Assembly: GCF_049243985.1 (NCBI RefSeq)
Contig: NC_135386.1
Span: forward strand, 5,292,501-5,356,500
DNA length: 64,000 nt
Reading direction: 5' to 3'
From: Paroedura picta
Lineage: Eukaryota > Chordata > Lepidosauria > Squamata > Gekkonidae
Numbering within the stretch: the stretch's first letter is position 1; every line of letters begins with the position of its first letter. Position numbers and translations under genes: made by a program. Shown here piece by piece: positions 45,401 to 57,432 of the stretch. The notes below the pieces were generated by a model, which had not been told where the DNA came from, searched no databases, and worked only from the letters and a program-made list of their open reading frames with translations.

Positions 45401-48400
45401 GTGTGCTGTAACCGCTTTTACCTGGTAAGCTAGGAAAGGTTCAGAGAAGTGGGAGGGATCTGGGATTCTGGGGGAGGGGCTCCCGGTGGTTTCTCCAGGA
45501 CACGTGATTGACGTTGGTGACATTGGAAAAGGCAAGCTTCCGGTCCAGCCGCCCCTTAAAGGCCAGCAAGATTTCCAGGGGATAAGCTTTCGAGAGTCAG
45601 AGCTCCCTTCGTTCGATGCCTTCGAGCGTTGACTCCCGAAAGCTGTCCCCCTGGAAGTCGTGTTGGGGTTTGAGGTGCTCTTGGACTCAAAGCTTCCTGT
45701 ATGGCCACCCAGCTGAAACTTAGCATCATAGAGTTGGAAGGGGCCACTGAGGCCAGCTAGTCCGACACCCTGCTCAGTGCAGGACCAGCCTCAAGCATCC
45801 AGGGGAAGGATCTGTCCAGCCTCTGCTTGAAGACGGCCAGTGAGGGGGAGCTAACGGACAATTAAAATAAATTCCGACTAAAAATATTAAAGCTTAATAT
45901 TAAAGGTTTTCTTTTTAAAGATCAAAAAATGGAATGCAGTTGTACAACAATCATCGAGTCTGGGTTGGATCAAACTGCTTGAGGTCTTCTGCCTGATTCA
46001 TATTGCAGGGTCATAAAAGTTTATCTCCCGTGGTGTAGTGGTTAGAGGGCAGGGGACTGTGATCTGGAGAACTGCATTCGATTCCCCACTCCTCCACATG
46101 CAGCCAGTGGGGTGACCTTGGGCCAGTCACAGTTCTTGCAGAGCAGTTCTCTCAGAGCTCTCTCCGCCCCGCCTAGCTCACGAGGTTTCTGTTGTGAGAA
46201 GTCCCCCATTGGGACTCTCTTAGATAGTGAAGAGCAAGATATAGAAATCCAGCTCTTCTTCACAACACGAAATGTATTGGGTGTGTACTTATTAAAGAAC
46301 CATGCCTTCTTTGGGCGGGGAGTGTGCGCTTTCAGCCGCAGTGGCTTGAAGTTCTCGCAGAAAAAACCACACACTGCCACCTCTGCCTCTTGTAAGATTG
46401 AGCTTTATATCACACATGATGAAGTGACCCTCCAGCTTCCCATAAAGGGAGGCCTCCAGTTGTCCTGGGAATCAGTCCCATTAACGAACTTCTGTGTGTC
46501 AGCCATTGTCCACTAGGAGGCGACCTTTGCCACCATTGTGGTACCGACTCAGCTGATACCCTCTCTCTGTGCTCTCTCCTTTCTGCAGGGGATGGCATGA
46601 ACGCCTATGTAGCCTACAAGGTGTCAACACAGGTATGTCTGCTTCGGGAATCATATCCGGGAAGGGCAAAGGAGCAAGAAGGCCCAAAGGAGCACAGGAG
46701 AACAGGTTCCTATAAACCACGCTCCTTGACCCTGAGCTTGGGTTACGATCTGTGGAGGAGGAGGAGGAGGATCTGCTCCCTTGACTTCCCCATTGGAAGG
46801 GCTGATGGAGATGCATGTTGAGCATTCCTCAAGGTTCACTGAGCATTGCAAGAGGTCCCCAAAGGCCTCTTAGCCATATCGCATCAGGCACTCTTAGCAG
46901 AATCGATCCTGCCGTAGCTTCATGTTCAACAGACTGCTGTCCAAAAACTTTCATCTGCATTTGAAGCTATCTTCTGCAATGGTTAGGCTGGGGGAAAAGA
47001 CAGACAGGGGCCTAAAAGAGCGTTTCATTGATTTGCAGTCTCCACAAGCAGGGCTGCAGTGTACCTTTCGTGTTCCCCACAGTGTTGACAATTTCTATTT
47101 TCAACTTCCTCCTCCCCCCCCCCCTGGCCTCCTGCCTGTTTTGCCAGCTGGCCAGCCTCTGCAGGCCAGGATCCAAGGAGCCAGTGCTTGCTAGCCTTAT
47201 TTAAGCAAACAAACAATAATAGCTTTAGGACTTGTTTTCCCGAACTGCAGTTTTCTCTCTCTTTTTGCCTGGCAAAATGAGAAAGCAGGTTTGGATGTAG
47301 TGCAGAGGCTGTCTGTGCCAAGGAATGGGTAGTGTAGACCACCCAAATGCACCCCTACCGTTAACATGTTGCGCCACCTTTCAAATCCTTATAGGGATGT
47401 GTTGCTTTTAGTAATGCTCATTCATTCATTCATTCATTCATTCATTCATTCATTCATTCGTGTGTTAGTTGCTAACACCTCTCATGTAAGAAGCAGTGGC
47501 ATTTGGGAAATCAACCTGGTGAAGACTTTAATTGAGCCCAGCACGGAGGGCGGGGCCCGGAAAATGTCCATAAACATCTTTTGCCTTTCTGGAAATGCAG
47601 CCTCTCTTGGGCATAACTCTCTTCCAGGCATACTGTTTTTGACGACTTTGCCATTGCCCCAACCTCTGTCTCTCTGTCCCTCCTCAGACCACTTTGCCCA
47701 TCTTCCGGAGCAAGCAGTTCTCGGTGAAAAGGAGATTCAGCGACTTCTTGGGCTTGTACGAGAAGCTGTCGGAGAAGCACGCGCAGAACGGGTTCATTGT
47801 CCCTCCGCCTCCCGAGAAGAGCTTGATAGGTGAGGCTGTTCAGTCCTTTTGCTACCGGTATCACATGGTCCTGCTCAAATGCTTCAGTCGCCGCCCTTTT
47901 CCTTATGTGTATGTCGGCTGCCTCGTCACGATGCCTTGGATGTGAGGCTTGGGAGTGGTGTCACGGCAGCTTGCTTCCCGTCCTTCCTGGCCATGCAGTC
48001 CGTCCAAACCCGAGGGCACCAAGAAGGTTTGCAGAACCTCCTGCATTAGTCTTTTCAGATTAGGGACACCGCTTGGGGTCATGGTTAAGAGCGGTGGCCT
48101 CTAATCTGGAGACTGGGTTTGATTCCCCACTCCTCCTCCACATGCAGCCCGCTGGGTGACCCTGGGGCAGTCACAGTTCTCTCAGAGCTCTCTCAGCCTC
48201 ACCTACTTCACAGGGGGCATGTTGTGGGGAGAGGAAGGGTAGGCGAAAAGGTGGGGTACAAAAAACAGCTCCTCTTAAGGAGCTTCCCACCCCCCCAATA
48301 ACTGGGCTAACTGCATGGAACACACTTCCGTAACCTGTACTGCACCCTTAAGACGGCAGCTGGATAAAACTGTGAACTCATCTGATCTGATGTTCACACT

Positions 48401-51400
48401 CACTGTCCCTCTCCTCTCCCTTGATAAGGATGTGTCATCAGGCAATGGCACTTTTCTGTATGATAGTTTAATTTTTGTAAACATTTTAATTGTGTTCTGG
48501 AGAGGGCAGGATAGAAATGTAATGATAAAAAAAAAAATATCTTGGCTTAATGTAGTGGTCAAGAGTGGTGGCCTCTAACGGAGAAAGCCAAGTTTGATTC
48601 CTGCTCCTCCACATACAGCCAATTGGGTGACCTTGGGCCAGTCACAGTCCTGTTAGAACTGTTCTCCCAGAGCAGTTCTCTTAGAGCTCTCTCAGCCCTA
48701 CCTACCTCACAGGCTGTCTGTTGTGGGGAGGGGAAGGGAAAGGTTTTTGTAAGCGGCTTTGGGACTTCCTTCAGGCAGTGAAAAGCGGGGTATAAAGACC
48801 AGCTCTGCTTCATAAAAATGAACTCTTCTTCTTCTGCCTAGGGTAGCATCCCATTTCAAGCAGATTGTAGGTGCAGGGTGCATGCAGCAGCTCTATAATT
48901 TCTCACCTCACCTCTCCCCCATCCATTCCCTTTAGGAATGACCAAAGTAAAAGTTGGGAAGGAAGACTCCTCCTCCACAGAATTCTTAGAAAAAAGACGA
49001 GCCGCTTTAGAAAGGTGAGTATCAACCACAGAGGGCCTTGTAGAAAATCACAATTCTTTTCTTTTGGCCTGCTTCCTTCTGCAAGGAAACGCGCTGCTTT
49101 TCTTATGTAGGCAGGGCAAATTGGTGGCAGGGGAGGAGCCTTCGTGAGTCACTGCTCAGAGTCAAGCTGTTCATCCACGTCACCTTTGCTCGCTGGCTGC
49201 TGTTTTAAGCCAGGGGTCCCCAACCTTTTCGCTGTGTGAGTGGAGCGAAGCTGCGGCAGCCATTTTTGAGTCTGGTCCCAACTCCTGCAAGCAGCCATCT
49301 TGGGGCCATGTTTCCCGTGCTGAGTCAGAATTCCAGAGGCTCCCATAGGCTCAAAGAGCTTGGTGACCCTTTTCTAAGCAGAGGGCATCCCCAGCCCTAC
49401 AAGCCAGCACCTGTGTAAAAAGACACGCACCCATATTATTGGACCCAGATTTTTGGCACGTTTGTTATTTATTCCTTACATTTCTATACCACCCTCCCTT
49501 GCAATGTGTTTAAGCTGCAACCCCTCTGCTGCATCTGATAATTATAATAATTCTGACACCAGCATCCCTTCTATCCCATCCCGGCTTAGTCCCTTGATAA
49601 ATAAAGTATCTCTTTGATTTAAAAGCAGATTCAGGAAGGGTGTGTGTCTTCTAGCCCTGGAGTTCGAACAAAGTGTGGATCCAGAAAGCCGCTTTCATAC
49701 ACGCTCCTCCCTCTCCGGCTCCCGAAAAGGGAGAACCGATAGAGGAAGCAGCATGTGCCCAGTTCTGGTTCTACTTTCCTAGTGCCTTCCCCTCCAGGAA
49801 GCTCTTTTGATTGGAAAAAGTCAGGCTCCATCTGTGATTAACTTCACTTTGAAAGCAAGAGCTTTCTTGAGTGAGTTGGAGACTCACTGTACAAGTCCCT
49901 GCCTTCTCCCAGATCCGTTTGCTTACCCGCCCTGCAAGAATTCTCCGTAGTTTTGCAAAGGCCTTTCAGTTCAAATCGGAATGTACAAATCAGAGGAAAA
50001 AACATGCACACCCCATTTAGTGACAGGAGACTTCCCTTAAGCCTTGTCTACCCCAAAGTGTTGTGTTTTAAAGAGACGAAGCAAAGTCAGGAATATTCTT
50101 TTGAAGGGCAGGACAAAATGGAATCCCTGTGCATTCTTCTTCTCCAGGTATCTTCAAAGAACCGTCAACCACCCGACTATGCTGCAGGATCCAGACCTTC
50201 GCGAATTTTTGGAAAAAGACGAGGTGGGTTTGCTGCCTGGGCCCGAGAGGCATTCCTGTTCTCACGGGCTGAACTTCTCTGATGTGGCTTTTGGGGGAAA
50301 CTTGTGAGGAAGTCAGACATACCAGCCGTAGACGCGCTTAAGGGACTTGCACTTTCCAAAGCCCTGATGGATACGTGACCGGGGAGGAAGTGGGAAAGCA
50401 CAAGGTTCCCATCATGGTTTCAGTTGGTGCAAAGAAGCCGGTTGCTTCGTGAGAGGAGGTGATCCAGAGCAGGTTGCATAAATGGGGTTTTCCGAGAGCT
50501 AGAACCATTTTTGCATACAATCGTCCTGCCGCATTTGCTGGGGTGCACTTGGGCTCCTTGCTAGTTCTGCAAGCTGGAAACCAATGGCTGCCTGAGCCAG
50601 GGGGAGCCTCCCTGCAAAAATCCAGGGACTCCTTTCCCCCTGTGAAGAAAATCCCCTGAAAGCTTATGCAGGTGGTACCTCCCTCTGCCCATTCTTAAAG
50701 GCCACCTCACAGAGAATGGAGCGCTCCAATTGGACATTCTAGTGGTCTGTTTGGAACCAATCCAAGGGCCTCCTGTTACCCTTTCATTCACACAGCATTT
50801 GCACAGCCTCCTAGTCTGCAAATTCAGCTTGATCCAAAGTCCAGGAGCCCCATAAAGACCGACAAGATGTTCAGAGTGTGCTTTTTCTTGAGAGTCAATA
50901 CCCCACCCCCCCCAAAATCTCATACCCTAAAAATCTCAAGGGTCTCTGCACTGCTACCAGACACAAATCTCACTGTTCTACCGCAGGCCGACCTGGCTGA
51001 AATGACATCCAAAATGCCGTTAGTTCAGGGTCCAGCAGCACAACGGGTGATGTGCGTTTCTTACAGCTGCCCCGAGCGATCAGCACCCAGGCGCTGAGCG
51101 GAGCCGGCCTGCTGAAGATGTTCAACAGGGCCACCGACGCCGTCAGCAAGATGACCATCAAGATGAACGAATCTGACATCGTAAGGGCTTTGGTCTTTCC
51201 TTTGGAGGGGCTCCCGTTGTTGGGCTAACCTCCGTGCCTAGTTCCCACCCCCTCTCCCTGGCACTGTTCCTTGGAAAGGGGGCATGAAATGGGCCTCCCT
51301 TGGGAACCCCCTCCCCCCACGATGAATACTGCAGCCAGACTACACCTGGACATTAAAACGGAGATTACCTGGATTCCGTTTTGACATAAGTCCTAAAGAA

Positions 51401-54400
51401 TAAAGAAACAAGGAAAACCACAAAAATAGGACATTTTTCTTTATCATATTGCCAGTGGATAGGTCTGTTTCTCTCTGTGCTTTAATTATTAGACCGTCCT
51501 TGTATGATATTATACCTGGGCAATTACACTGGCGCCCTGAAATGGGTTAATGCTTTTATTGAAATGGTTATTGTTTAATAGTTTATGGGTGTATTAATGT
51601 TTGCTTCAAGCGAATGTGCTTTTGGTTGGTCTTATCGCTGGTGTACCCTGCTCTGAGCCACTGGGGAGGGCGGTATGTAAATTAAAATAATAAATATGCA
51701 GTATCCAAAACGTCCTTTCCGACGAGAGCTGGCCCTCTCCATCTCTCCCTCCCAGTGGTTTGAAGAGAAGCTCCAGGAGGTGGAATGTGAGGAGCAGCGC
51801 CTGCGGAAACTGCACGCCGTTGTAGAGCTGCTTGTGAACCACAGGAAAGGTAACGTCTGGCCAGCTTTACGTGGCTGCGGGGACCTGAGCCAGGTGGAGA
51901 ATCTCCCTCCATATGTTGGTTTGCACGTGGGGTCTTGGGTAGGCCCTAGAATGGTGCCCCTCTCAATTCGGAGCCGCCTTCGTGTGGTGGGGAAGAGCAG
52001 CTGATCTGGAGAGCCACGTTTGATTCCTGACTTCTCCTCCACAGCTTGGGTCAGCCACAGTCCTGTTAGAACTGTGTTCATAGATTAGTCCTGTCAGAGC
52101 TCTGTCAGCCTCACCCACCTCACAGGGTGTCTGTTGTGGGGAGAGGAAAGGGAAGGCGACTGTAGGCCGCTGTGAGACTCCTCAGAGCAGTGAAAAGTGG
52201 GGTATAAAAACCAGCTTTTCTTTTTCTTCATGGCCAACAGGGAATGCTGGTGGCTTGCAGCCAGGGGTGGAGAGGGAAAATTCCAGGGAGGCAGGGGGTC
52301 CAAGCGACCCCATGCAGCAGTTCTCTCCAGGACTGTGAAGTCAGGGTCCCTGCTGGCCTTCCAAGTCCTTTGCAGTTTCTTTGGTCTCCCTCTGCGAGGC
52401 TTGCTGACACCCTGGGGTGCTAAGCCAAGTGCGGATGTCCTGATGTAACTTGTTCACAAGGAGTTAAATTGTGTCAAACACTTTTTAGCCCTCGACGCGT
52501 GCTCTTGCCGGAGAAAGGCAGACGGTGGCCGGCATAAATCATCGTGCCTCCCCAGGGAAACACATTTCTCCTGCATTTCCTCCCCTCTCCGTTTGCTGCT
52601 CTTTTGCTTGACCATGCGGACGTTACGGAAGTCTGGAGCCCAGCTACTATTAGAGCAGAACCAGGGAAGATTCTGTGTCACTGAGATTTTTACCTTCCTG
52701 CTGGGTTCCTGTGCCTCGACCGTTACCTCTCTAGCGGCCCTCCGGCTGTGCTGATGCTCCCCATCCTGTCTCTCTTCCTTTCCCTATAGAGCTGTCGGTG
52801 AATACAGCCCAGTTTGCCAAGAGCTTGGCCATGCTGGGGAGTTCGGAAGAGAACACGGCCCTCTCCCGGGCACTCTCCCAGCTGGCGGAGGTGGAGGAGA
52901 AGACCGAGCAACTGCACCGGGAGCAGGCTGACAACGACTTCTTCCTCCTGGCCGAGCTGCTGAGCGACTACCTCCGCCTCCTGTCAGTCGTCAGGGTGAG
53001 TGGCTCTGGAATGGAGCATCTGCGCAAGGTCCCTGGTTCCCTCCCCAATGTCTCCAGTTGAAAGGACCAGGCGGCACCTGTTGTAAAAGACCGGAGACTA
53101 TGTAGAGCTGCTGCCAGTCTGGGTTGACAGTACTGACCTAGATGGACCAGTGGATTGAGTCTAAGGCAGCTAGGAAGGAGCTGTGGCCCAGTGGCAGAGC
53201 CTCTGCTTGGCATGGAGCAAGTCCCAGGTTCAATCCCCGGCATCTCCCGTTCAAACGACCAAGCAGTATGTGACGGGAAAGACCGTGACTTGGAGCCCCG
53301 GCATCAAGGGACCAGGCATTAGGTGACGAAAGACCATGCTCTGGAACCCGGCTCTCCAGATTAGAGTCCCCCTCTCTGCAGCGACTACACCTGGCTCTCC
53401 TAGTTGTTCTGCGTGAGCTCTGCCAAAGGGACATAGGAACGTAAGAGAAGCCATGTTGGATCAGACCAATGGCAGGTCAAGTCCAACAGCGGCCCAGCTC
53501 CAGGGGCCAGCAGGAGGTCCACCAGCGGGGCCAGAACTCCAGAATCCCTCCCACTGCAGACCCCACAAGCACCAGGAATTCAGAGCATCGCTGCCCTCGA
53601 TGGGCCTCATCAGGCCCTGCCCTGTTTTGACGTCACCATTTCTGTAGACAAGATGCAGAACCGGCGAGGGAGAGACGGGTGCGGGAAAGAGCTGGCTTCT
53701 GACCTGTGCCCTTCTCTCCTCCCCGCAGGGTGCCTTTGACCAGCGGATGAAGGCCTGGCAACGCTGGCAGGATGCCCAGATCATGCTGCAGAAGAAACGC
53801 GAAGCGGAGGCCAGGCTGCTGTGGGCCAACAAGCCCGACAAGCTTCAGCAAGCGAAGGAGGAGATCTCAGAGGTGAGCCAGCAGCACGGGGCCCGGTCAG
53901 GCGGTCTGTTGCAGGACCATTGAAGTAGGCAAGCCGTAACAGGCTTAGGCCAGTGGCTCGGATTTCTTCAGGAAAAGCAATGGTCCGTAGTGGTCAGATT
54001 CCTGGGGAAATAGGGGAAATGCTGCTAGAATGCGTGAGGGGTGGGGGAGAGATCAACACACACACATCCACAGTAACCATTCCAGAGTCTCGCTTCCGGT
54101 AAAACGAACAAGGATCCTGGAGCACCTTGAAATGCTAACAAAATCTGTGGCAGAGGAGGAGCTTAATTTCCAAGATCCGACAAAATACGGCCCCCAGGAT
54201 AGGGAATCTTTCCAACGTACCGTTTTCCAAACTCGGGTCTGCAGGGCATTTTGGCAGCGGAAGTCTCGTAGAACTGCATAGAGCCGGGTTTTGCAGGTCC
54301 CTGAGAGCGGTTTGCCTTGCCATCTCGGGCAGCTAGGCCAGCCCTCCATCTGTGGCATTTGCAGCTGTGCTGTCCTGATAAGCTGCATACGAGGGCTGTG

Positions 54401-56300
54401 GCACTCTGGAATTGCAGTTCTTTCCTTTGTTGAGCAGCGTTCCAGAAGAACAGCTGTTTCTTAATATCCCGAAGGAGGTCTCAAAGTGGCTTCCTTCCTC
54501 CTTTCCCTTCTTCTTCCAACAGCAGACACCCTGTGGAGTAGCTGGGGCTGATAGAGCGCTGAGAGAACTGCTGTGTGAGAGCAGCTCTCAGAGAACTGTA
54601 ACTGGCCTGAGGCCACCCAGTTGGCTGCATGGGTAGGAGTGGGGGATTGAACCCAGTTCCCCAGATTAGAGGCCTCCACTCTTAACCACCGCAGCCTGCT
54701 GGTTTTACCGGGCTTCCTGGCGTTCACAATAACTACAGATTCTCCTAGAGGATTCACTCGCACTCGGGACAAACCCTCGCCGGTCACGGTGGGGCTTTTT
54801 GAACCAAACGTGCTCGAGCAGCGTGACAAGCACCGCCCCTTAACCATCACTTCTCTCTTTCCAGTGGGAATCGCGAGTGACGCAATACGAACGGGAATTT
54901 GAGCGGATCTCGGCCGTTCTCCGCAAAGAGGTGTTGCGATTTGAGGTACTACGTGGTTCTTGTCGAAGGCGGCTGCGGCAGCATGGCCAGAGGTCTGGGG
55001 GTGAGGTGGGGGGCGCAGCCGCTTCCCCCACCCTGCTGCCGGAGTTGCACAATCAACAGAAATACCGAAGGATTGGACAAGGGGTGCTCAGTCACTCACA
55101 AAATACCGGCTTTTCAATTTGAGCATCACATTTGGCCTAGTAGCTGGTGATGTAGCTCTAGGTCAGCCATTGTGGTCATTGGGAACTAACTCATTTTGTG
55201 GCATGGGATTGTATAGGCCAGGGGTGGTCAAACTGTGGCTCTCTAGATGTCCGTGGACTGCAAGTACCATCAGCCCCTGCTGGGAGGGGCTCATGGGAAT
55301 TGGCAGTCCATGGATACCTGGAGAGCCACAATTTGGCCGCCCTGGTATAGAAGGATAACCTGAATGCAGCTGTACAGATAGAGGAGGGGTTTGAAGTAGT
55401 CATCATCCGCTTGCATCCCCCAATGCCCTTGTTCGGGTAGGGGAGAGTGGTATTTTCTGCCGTGTTGGGTATTTTTATAGTCTTTTAACGGGGGATTTTA
55501 AGACTATTGTTACCCGCCACGAGCCTGTAGGGAGTGGCGGGAAATAAATCGAATAATAATAATAATATAATAATAATATAATAATTATAATATAATAATA
55601 ATAATAAAAGGAGGAGAGTGCCAGGAGCTCTTGTCCAAACTGCAGCCCCCGCCAGTAGAAAGGCACCCGTCCGCTCTGATGTTTTCTTGCCCTGCCCTCT
55701 TTTGTTCTCAAGAGAGAGAAAACAAAGGACTTCCGAGCCAACGTGACCAAGTACCTGGAGACCCTCTTGCATTCCCAGCAGCAGGTGAGCCGGTGAACAG
55801 CAAGGCGTGCTTCTTCCCTCGTTGAATTTGCAGAGGCCAGTAAACTTGTCACCAGCATCGCACAGACGTCCCTCTCGGGCTGTCTAGTGTGGTTGTCCTG
55901 CATTTTTTTGAGAGATTTCTCAAGGGAGATTTCTCACCTTCCCAGAGGGGCTCCCAGAGCTGCTGCTGGCTAATTTTCCACAAATGCCCCCCCCCAAAAA
56001 AACCACTGAGATCAAGCGTTCAAAACTTGCTCAGGATCCCCAACCCCAAAGCCGTTAAATTTGACTGTAAAGAGTTTGACGGTGCCTGCTAGACAGGCTA
56101 TATCTATCCCCCCCTTTCTTCCCAGAAGGAGGGAGTTTTAACTTTTAGTCTTTTTAACATCGTACTACACAAGATACCTAAATTCCGACTGTGTACCTGA
56201 CACGGGGTGTTTTCCACTGACGTGACTCACCCTTCTTCTCTTTCTGCAGCTTGTGAAGTACTGGGACGCCTTCCTGCCAGAAGCGAAGGCCATCTCCTAA
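39240..56300 (+). CDS. SNX1: SNX1, sorting nexin-1 (PX-BAR, retromer-associated)
   Basis: There are fifteen coding exons: 39240-39359, 42404-42506, 42986-43122, 43277-43343, 46589-46632, 47688-47829, 48936-49014, 50148-50223, 51067-51180, 51756-51849, 52790-52995, 53729-53872, 54865-54945, 55713-55784 and 56250-56300. All are GT-AG with consistent phases. They sum to 1530 nt, or 509 aa (human 522). The start MASGGS matches human MASGGG. The N-terminal acidic region contains GEDIFTG and [15 protein letters not shown]. The PX domain lies at about residues 129-258, with the phosphoinositide-binding RRFSDF and PPPPEKS and a basic RRAALERYLQR. The BAR domain lies at about 290-509 ([30 protein letters not shown]). 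The protein senses curved endosomal membrane and drives tubular endosome-to-Golgi sorting with retromer. SNX22 follows 2.1 kb downstream, as in human. Confidence 0.97.
39530..39660 (-). mobile_element. SINE tail fragment in SNX1 intron 1
   Basis: The fragment starts AGAGTTGGTTTTATAC and contains CCCGAAGGAGTCTCACC, the complement of the SINE tail. The tRNA head is absent. Confidence 0.6.
39953..40092. repeat. Inverted repeat with about 35-bp arms in SNX1 intron 1
   Basis: CCTTCCAGATTTTGTGTGGG at the left end pairs with CCCACGAAAAATCTGGAAGG at the right end. The middle carries two opposed pieces of the same short repeat family. Confidence 0.7.
41015..41140 (+). repeat. GTTGGTCTGAAG-type repeat in SNX1 intron 1
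   Basis: GGGTCGCCGTGTTGATCTG and AGTGGTAACTTGAAGACTG are followed by TATTCTGGGTGTAAGC. Confidence 0.55.
41935..42131 (+). mobile_element. CR1 LINE 3' end in SNX1 intron 1
   Basis: TGGAATAGGCTGCCTAATGA and GGGTTGGACTAGATGGCC are followed by TGTGATTCTGTGA. Confidence 0.85.
42790..42982 (+). mobile_element. 5'-truncated tRNA-derived SINE abutting SNX1 exon 3
   Basis: The middle and tail of the same SINE family are present, ending in GGTATAAAAACCAACTCTTC. The pyrimidine-rich tail runs straight into the TGTAG acceptor of the exon starting at 42986. Confidence 0.75.
43855..44240. repeat. Foldback element with about 70-bp inverted arms in SNX1 intron 4
   Basis: The left arm contains TGTAAACATCAATGT and AAAGGTCTGTTGCCAGAAC. 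The right arm is its complement, with GTTCTGGCAACAGACCTTT and ACATCGATGTTTACA. Confidence 0.75.
45546..45700. repeat. Inverted SINE-like dimer in SNX1 intron 4
   Basis: A unit with GGGGATAAGCTTTCGAGAGTC is mirrored by GACTCCCGAAAGCTGTCCCC, separated by a short CTTCGTTCGATGCCTTCGAG centre. Confidence 0.7.
45722..45862 (-). mobile_element. CR1 LINE 3' end in SNX1 intron 4, minus strand
   Basis: It starts TCATAGAGTTGGAAGGGGCC and continues through the CTGCTCAGTGCAGGACC block, the complement of a CR1 terminus. Confidence 0.8.
46027..46262 (+). mobile_element. tRNA-derived SINE in SNX1 intron 4
   Basis: The head reads TGTAGTGGTTAGAGGGC with box B ATTCGATTCC. The tail contains AAGAGCAAGATATAG followed by CTTCTTC. 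Confidence 0.75.
47417..47459 (+). repeat. (ATTC)n microsatellite
   Basis: About ten perfect ATTC units lie in SNX1 intron 5. Confidence 0.9.
48066..48285 (+). mobile_element. tRNA-derived SINE in SNX1 intron 6
   Basis: The head has GGTTAAGAGCGGTGG and TTTGATTCCCC, followed by the common CAGAGCTCTCTCAGCC block and a TACAAAAAACAGCTCCTC tail. Confidence 0.75.
48548..48835 (+). mobile_element. tRNA-derived SINE in SNX1 intron 6 (second copy)
   Basis: It has the full head-to-tail structure and ends in AAAAGCGGGGTATAAAG, then CTTCTTCTTC. It lies 100 bp upstream of SNX1 exon 7. Confidence 0.75.
51365..51482 (-). repeat. Dispersed repeat of unknown family (partner at 14035-14145)
   Basis: This is the inverted counterpart of the 14-kb copy. 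It contains CCTAAAGAATAAAGAAACAA and TATCATATTGCCAGTGG. Confidence 0.75.
51520..51692 (+). mobile_element. LINE 3' tail in SNX1 intron 9
   Basis: GTGTACCCTGCTCTGAGCC is followed by GGGCGGTATGTAAATTAAA. It ends 65 bp upstream of exon 10. Confidence 0.6.
51990..52232 (+). mobile_element. tRNA-derived SINE in SNX1 intron 10
   Basis: The head is partly eroded. The block CACAGGGTGTCTGTTGTGG and the tail AAAAGTGGGGTATAAAAA are intact. Confidence 0.7.
53080..53285 (+). mobile_element. Second-family SINE pieces in SNX1 intron 11
   Basis: A tail piece (GACAGTACTGACCTAGATGG) is followed by a head with GTGGCCCAGTGGCAGAGC and GTTCAATCCCC. Two copies may lie tail-to-head. Confidence 0.55.
54450..54706 (-). 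mobile_element. tRNA-derived SINE in SNX1 intron 12
   Basis: On the minus strand the head reads GGTTAAGAGTGGAGG and the body contains the CAGGGTGTCTG-like block. This is the only antisense near-complete copy inside SNX1. Confidence 0.7.
55219..55344. mobile_element. hAT-like palindromic MITE in SNX1 intron 13
   Basis: The 126-bp element runs from CAGGGGTGGTCAAAC to TTGGCCGCCCTG, with flanks GTATAGGC and GTATAGAA. Confidence 0.8.
55450..55610 (+). mobile_element. LINE 3' tail with (AAT)n in SNX1 intron 13
   Basis: TTACCCGCCACGAGCC and GGGAGTGGCGGGAAATAAAT precede a 55-bp AAT/AATAT microsatellite. It lies 100 bp upstream of exon 14. Confidence 0.65.
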
Positions 56301-56675
56301 CCCAGGCTGAGCAAAGACCTCCCCACCCCGGACAGATTGCCTTTACTCCGTTATACCTCCTGGGCCTTTCGGATGGATCCCCCCCCCCCTCTTCCTTCTC
56401 AGAGCTGATAGACTCAAGTCTCCTGAAAGGGTGGCTTTCCCAGCTAGTAACTCTTCTAACTGTATATTTCCCCCCGTCTAGGTTCATATGCACACACATA
56501 TAAATATATCTATTTTCCTATTTGAAGAGAAGCTAGTTTTCCTGCTTAAAAGAAGCCTTCAGGCCCTGCCGTAGGTAGCCAAGCTTTGGCAAGGGCCTAA
56601 TGTGTATTTTTCTGACTTTGGTATCGGGCCCAGGGGACGCTTCCTGCCACCCCTGCCATGCCACGAAGAATGTAT

Positions 56676-56681
56676 AATAAA
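56676..56681 (+). terminator. SNX1 poly(A) signal
   Basis: There is an AATAAA 376 bp after the SNX1 stop, at the end of a largely repeat-free 3' UTR-like stretch. Repeat sequence begins again near 56810. Confidence 0.7.
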
Positions 56682-56827
56682 ACTTAAAAATCAGGGCACA
56701 GTGGCCGACTCTTCGTCTTCCTTTGTCTCAGGGTGCGGGCAGAACGCCAGTCTGGAAGAGCCGAGCTGGTGGGGAGGGGTGGAATTTCGCAGAACAGCGG
56801 TCTGGGTTCGCATTAGAACAGCTTGAT

Positions 56828-56940
56828 CCGAGTCCAGTGGCACCTCGCGAGTTTCAGCATTTTGAGAATCAAAGCTGCCTTCATCAGATTCATCAGTGTT
56901 GACTCTGGGAAGCTTATACCCCCCAAAATCTGGTCTCTGT
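56828..56940. repeat. Inverted SINE-like dimer downstream of SNX1
   Basis: GAGTCCAGTGGCACC leads into TTTGAGAATCAAAGCTGCC, which is opposed by TGTTGACTCTGGGAAGC. The centre contains CATCAGATTCATCAG. Confidence 0.55.
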
Positions 56941-57264
56941 TTGTTGGGAGAGAAGGAGTCTGCGATGTCTCTTAGCCTCAGACTCCAGTGAGAGTTAGAA
57001 AGACAGATAGGCCAGGGCCCAGAATGTCCGGAGGGAGGGCCTTCCTGGCCGCATTGCTCTATGCCTTTCTTTGTGCAAATCCTCCTCTCTCTTGCAGCTG
57101 ACTTTACGGGGACTACTTTCCGTAGAATTAGGATCAAGCTAGGAAGAGGGTGATTGTTGTCCACTTTCAGCGTACAGCTTGATGCATCCTTGTTCTTTTG
57201 TGTGTGGTTTTGCTCTGGGTTAGAGCGCTGCATTGGTGGAGGGGAGTAAGCTCCAGGGCTGGAC

Positions 57265-57432
57265 TCTTTCACTTGTACCTCACCTTTATCCCCAACGTGG
57301 GATCCAAAGTGGCTCCCATCTCCTCTATTTTAGTCTCACAACATCCCTGTGAGGTGGGTTAGACGGAGAGTGACTGGGTCCAGGTCATCCAGCGATGGGG
57401 ATTCAAACCCCCAGTTTTTCACCACCATGCCA
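57265..57432 (-). mobile_element. Older SINE fragment between SNX1 and SNX22
   Basis: The blocks CTCACAACATCCCTGTGAGG and GATTCAAACCCCCAG match the older SINE subfamily on the minus strand. Confidence 0.5.

Noticed and set aside
46027-46095. tRNA-like sequences with A and B boxes, here and in other SINE heads
   Set aside because: They continue into SINE bodies and tails, and cannot fold into a full tRNA with a 3' acceptor. No true tRNA gene was seen.
47511-47864. Minus-strand open frame near 47.6 kb
   Set aside because: It is antisense to SNX1 exon 6, which reads as PX domain on the plus strand.
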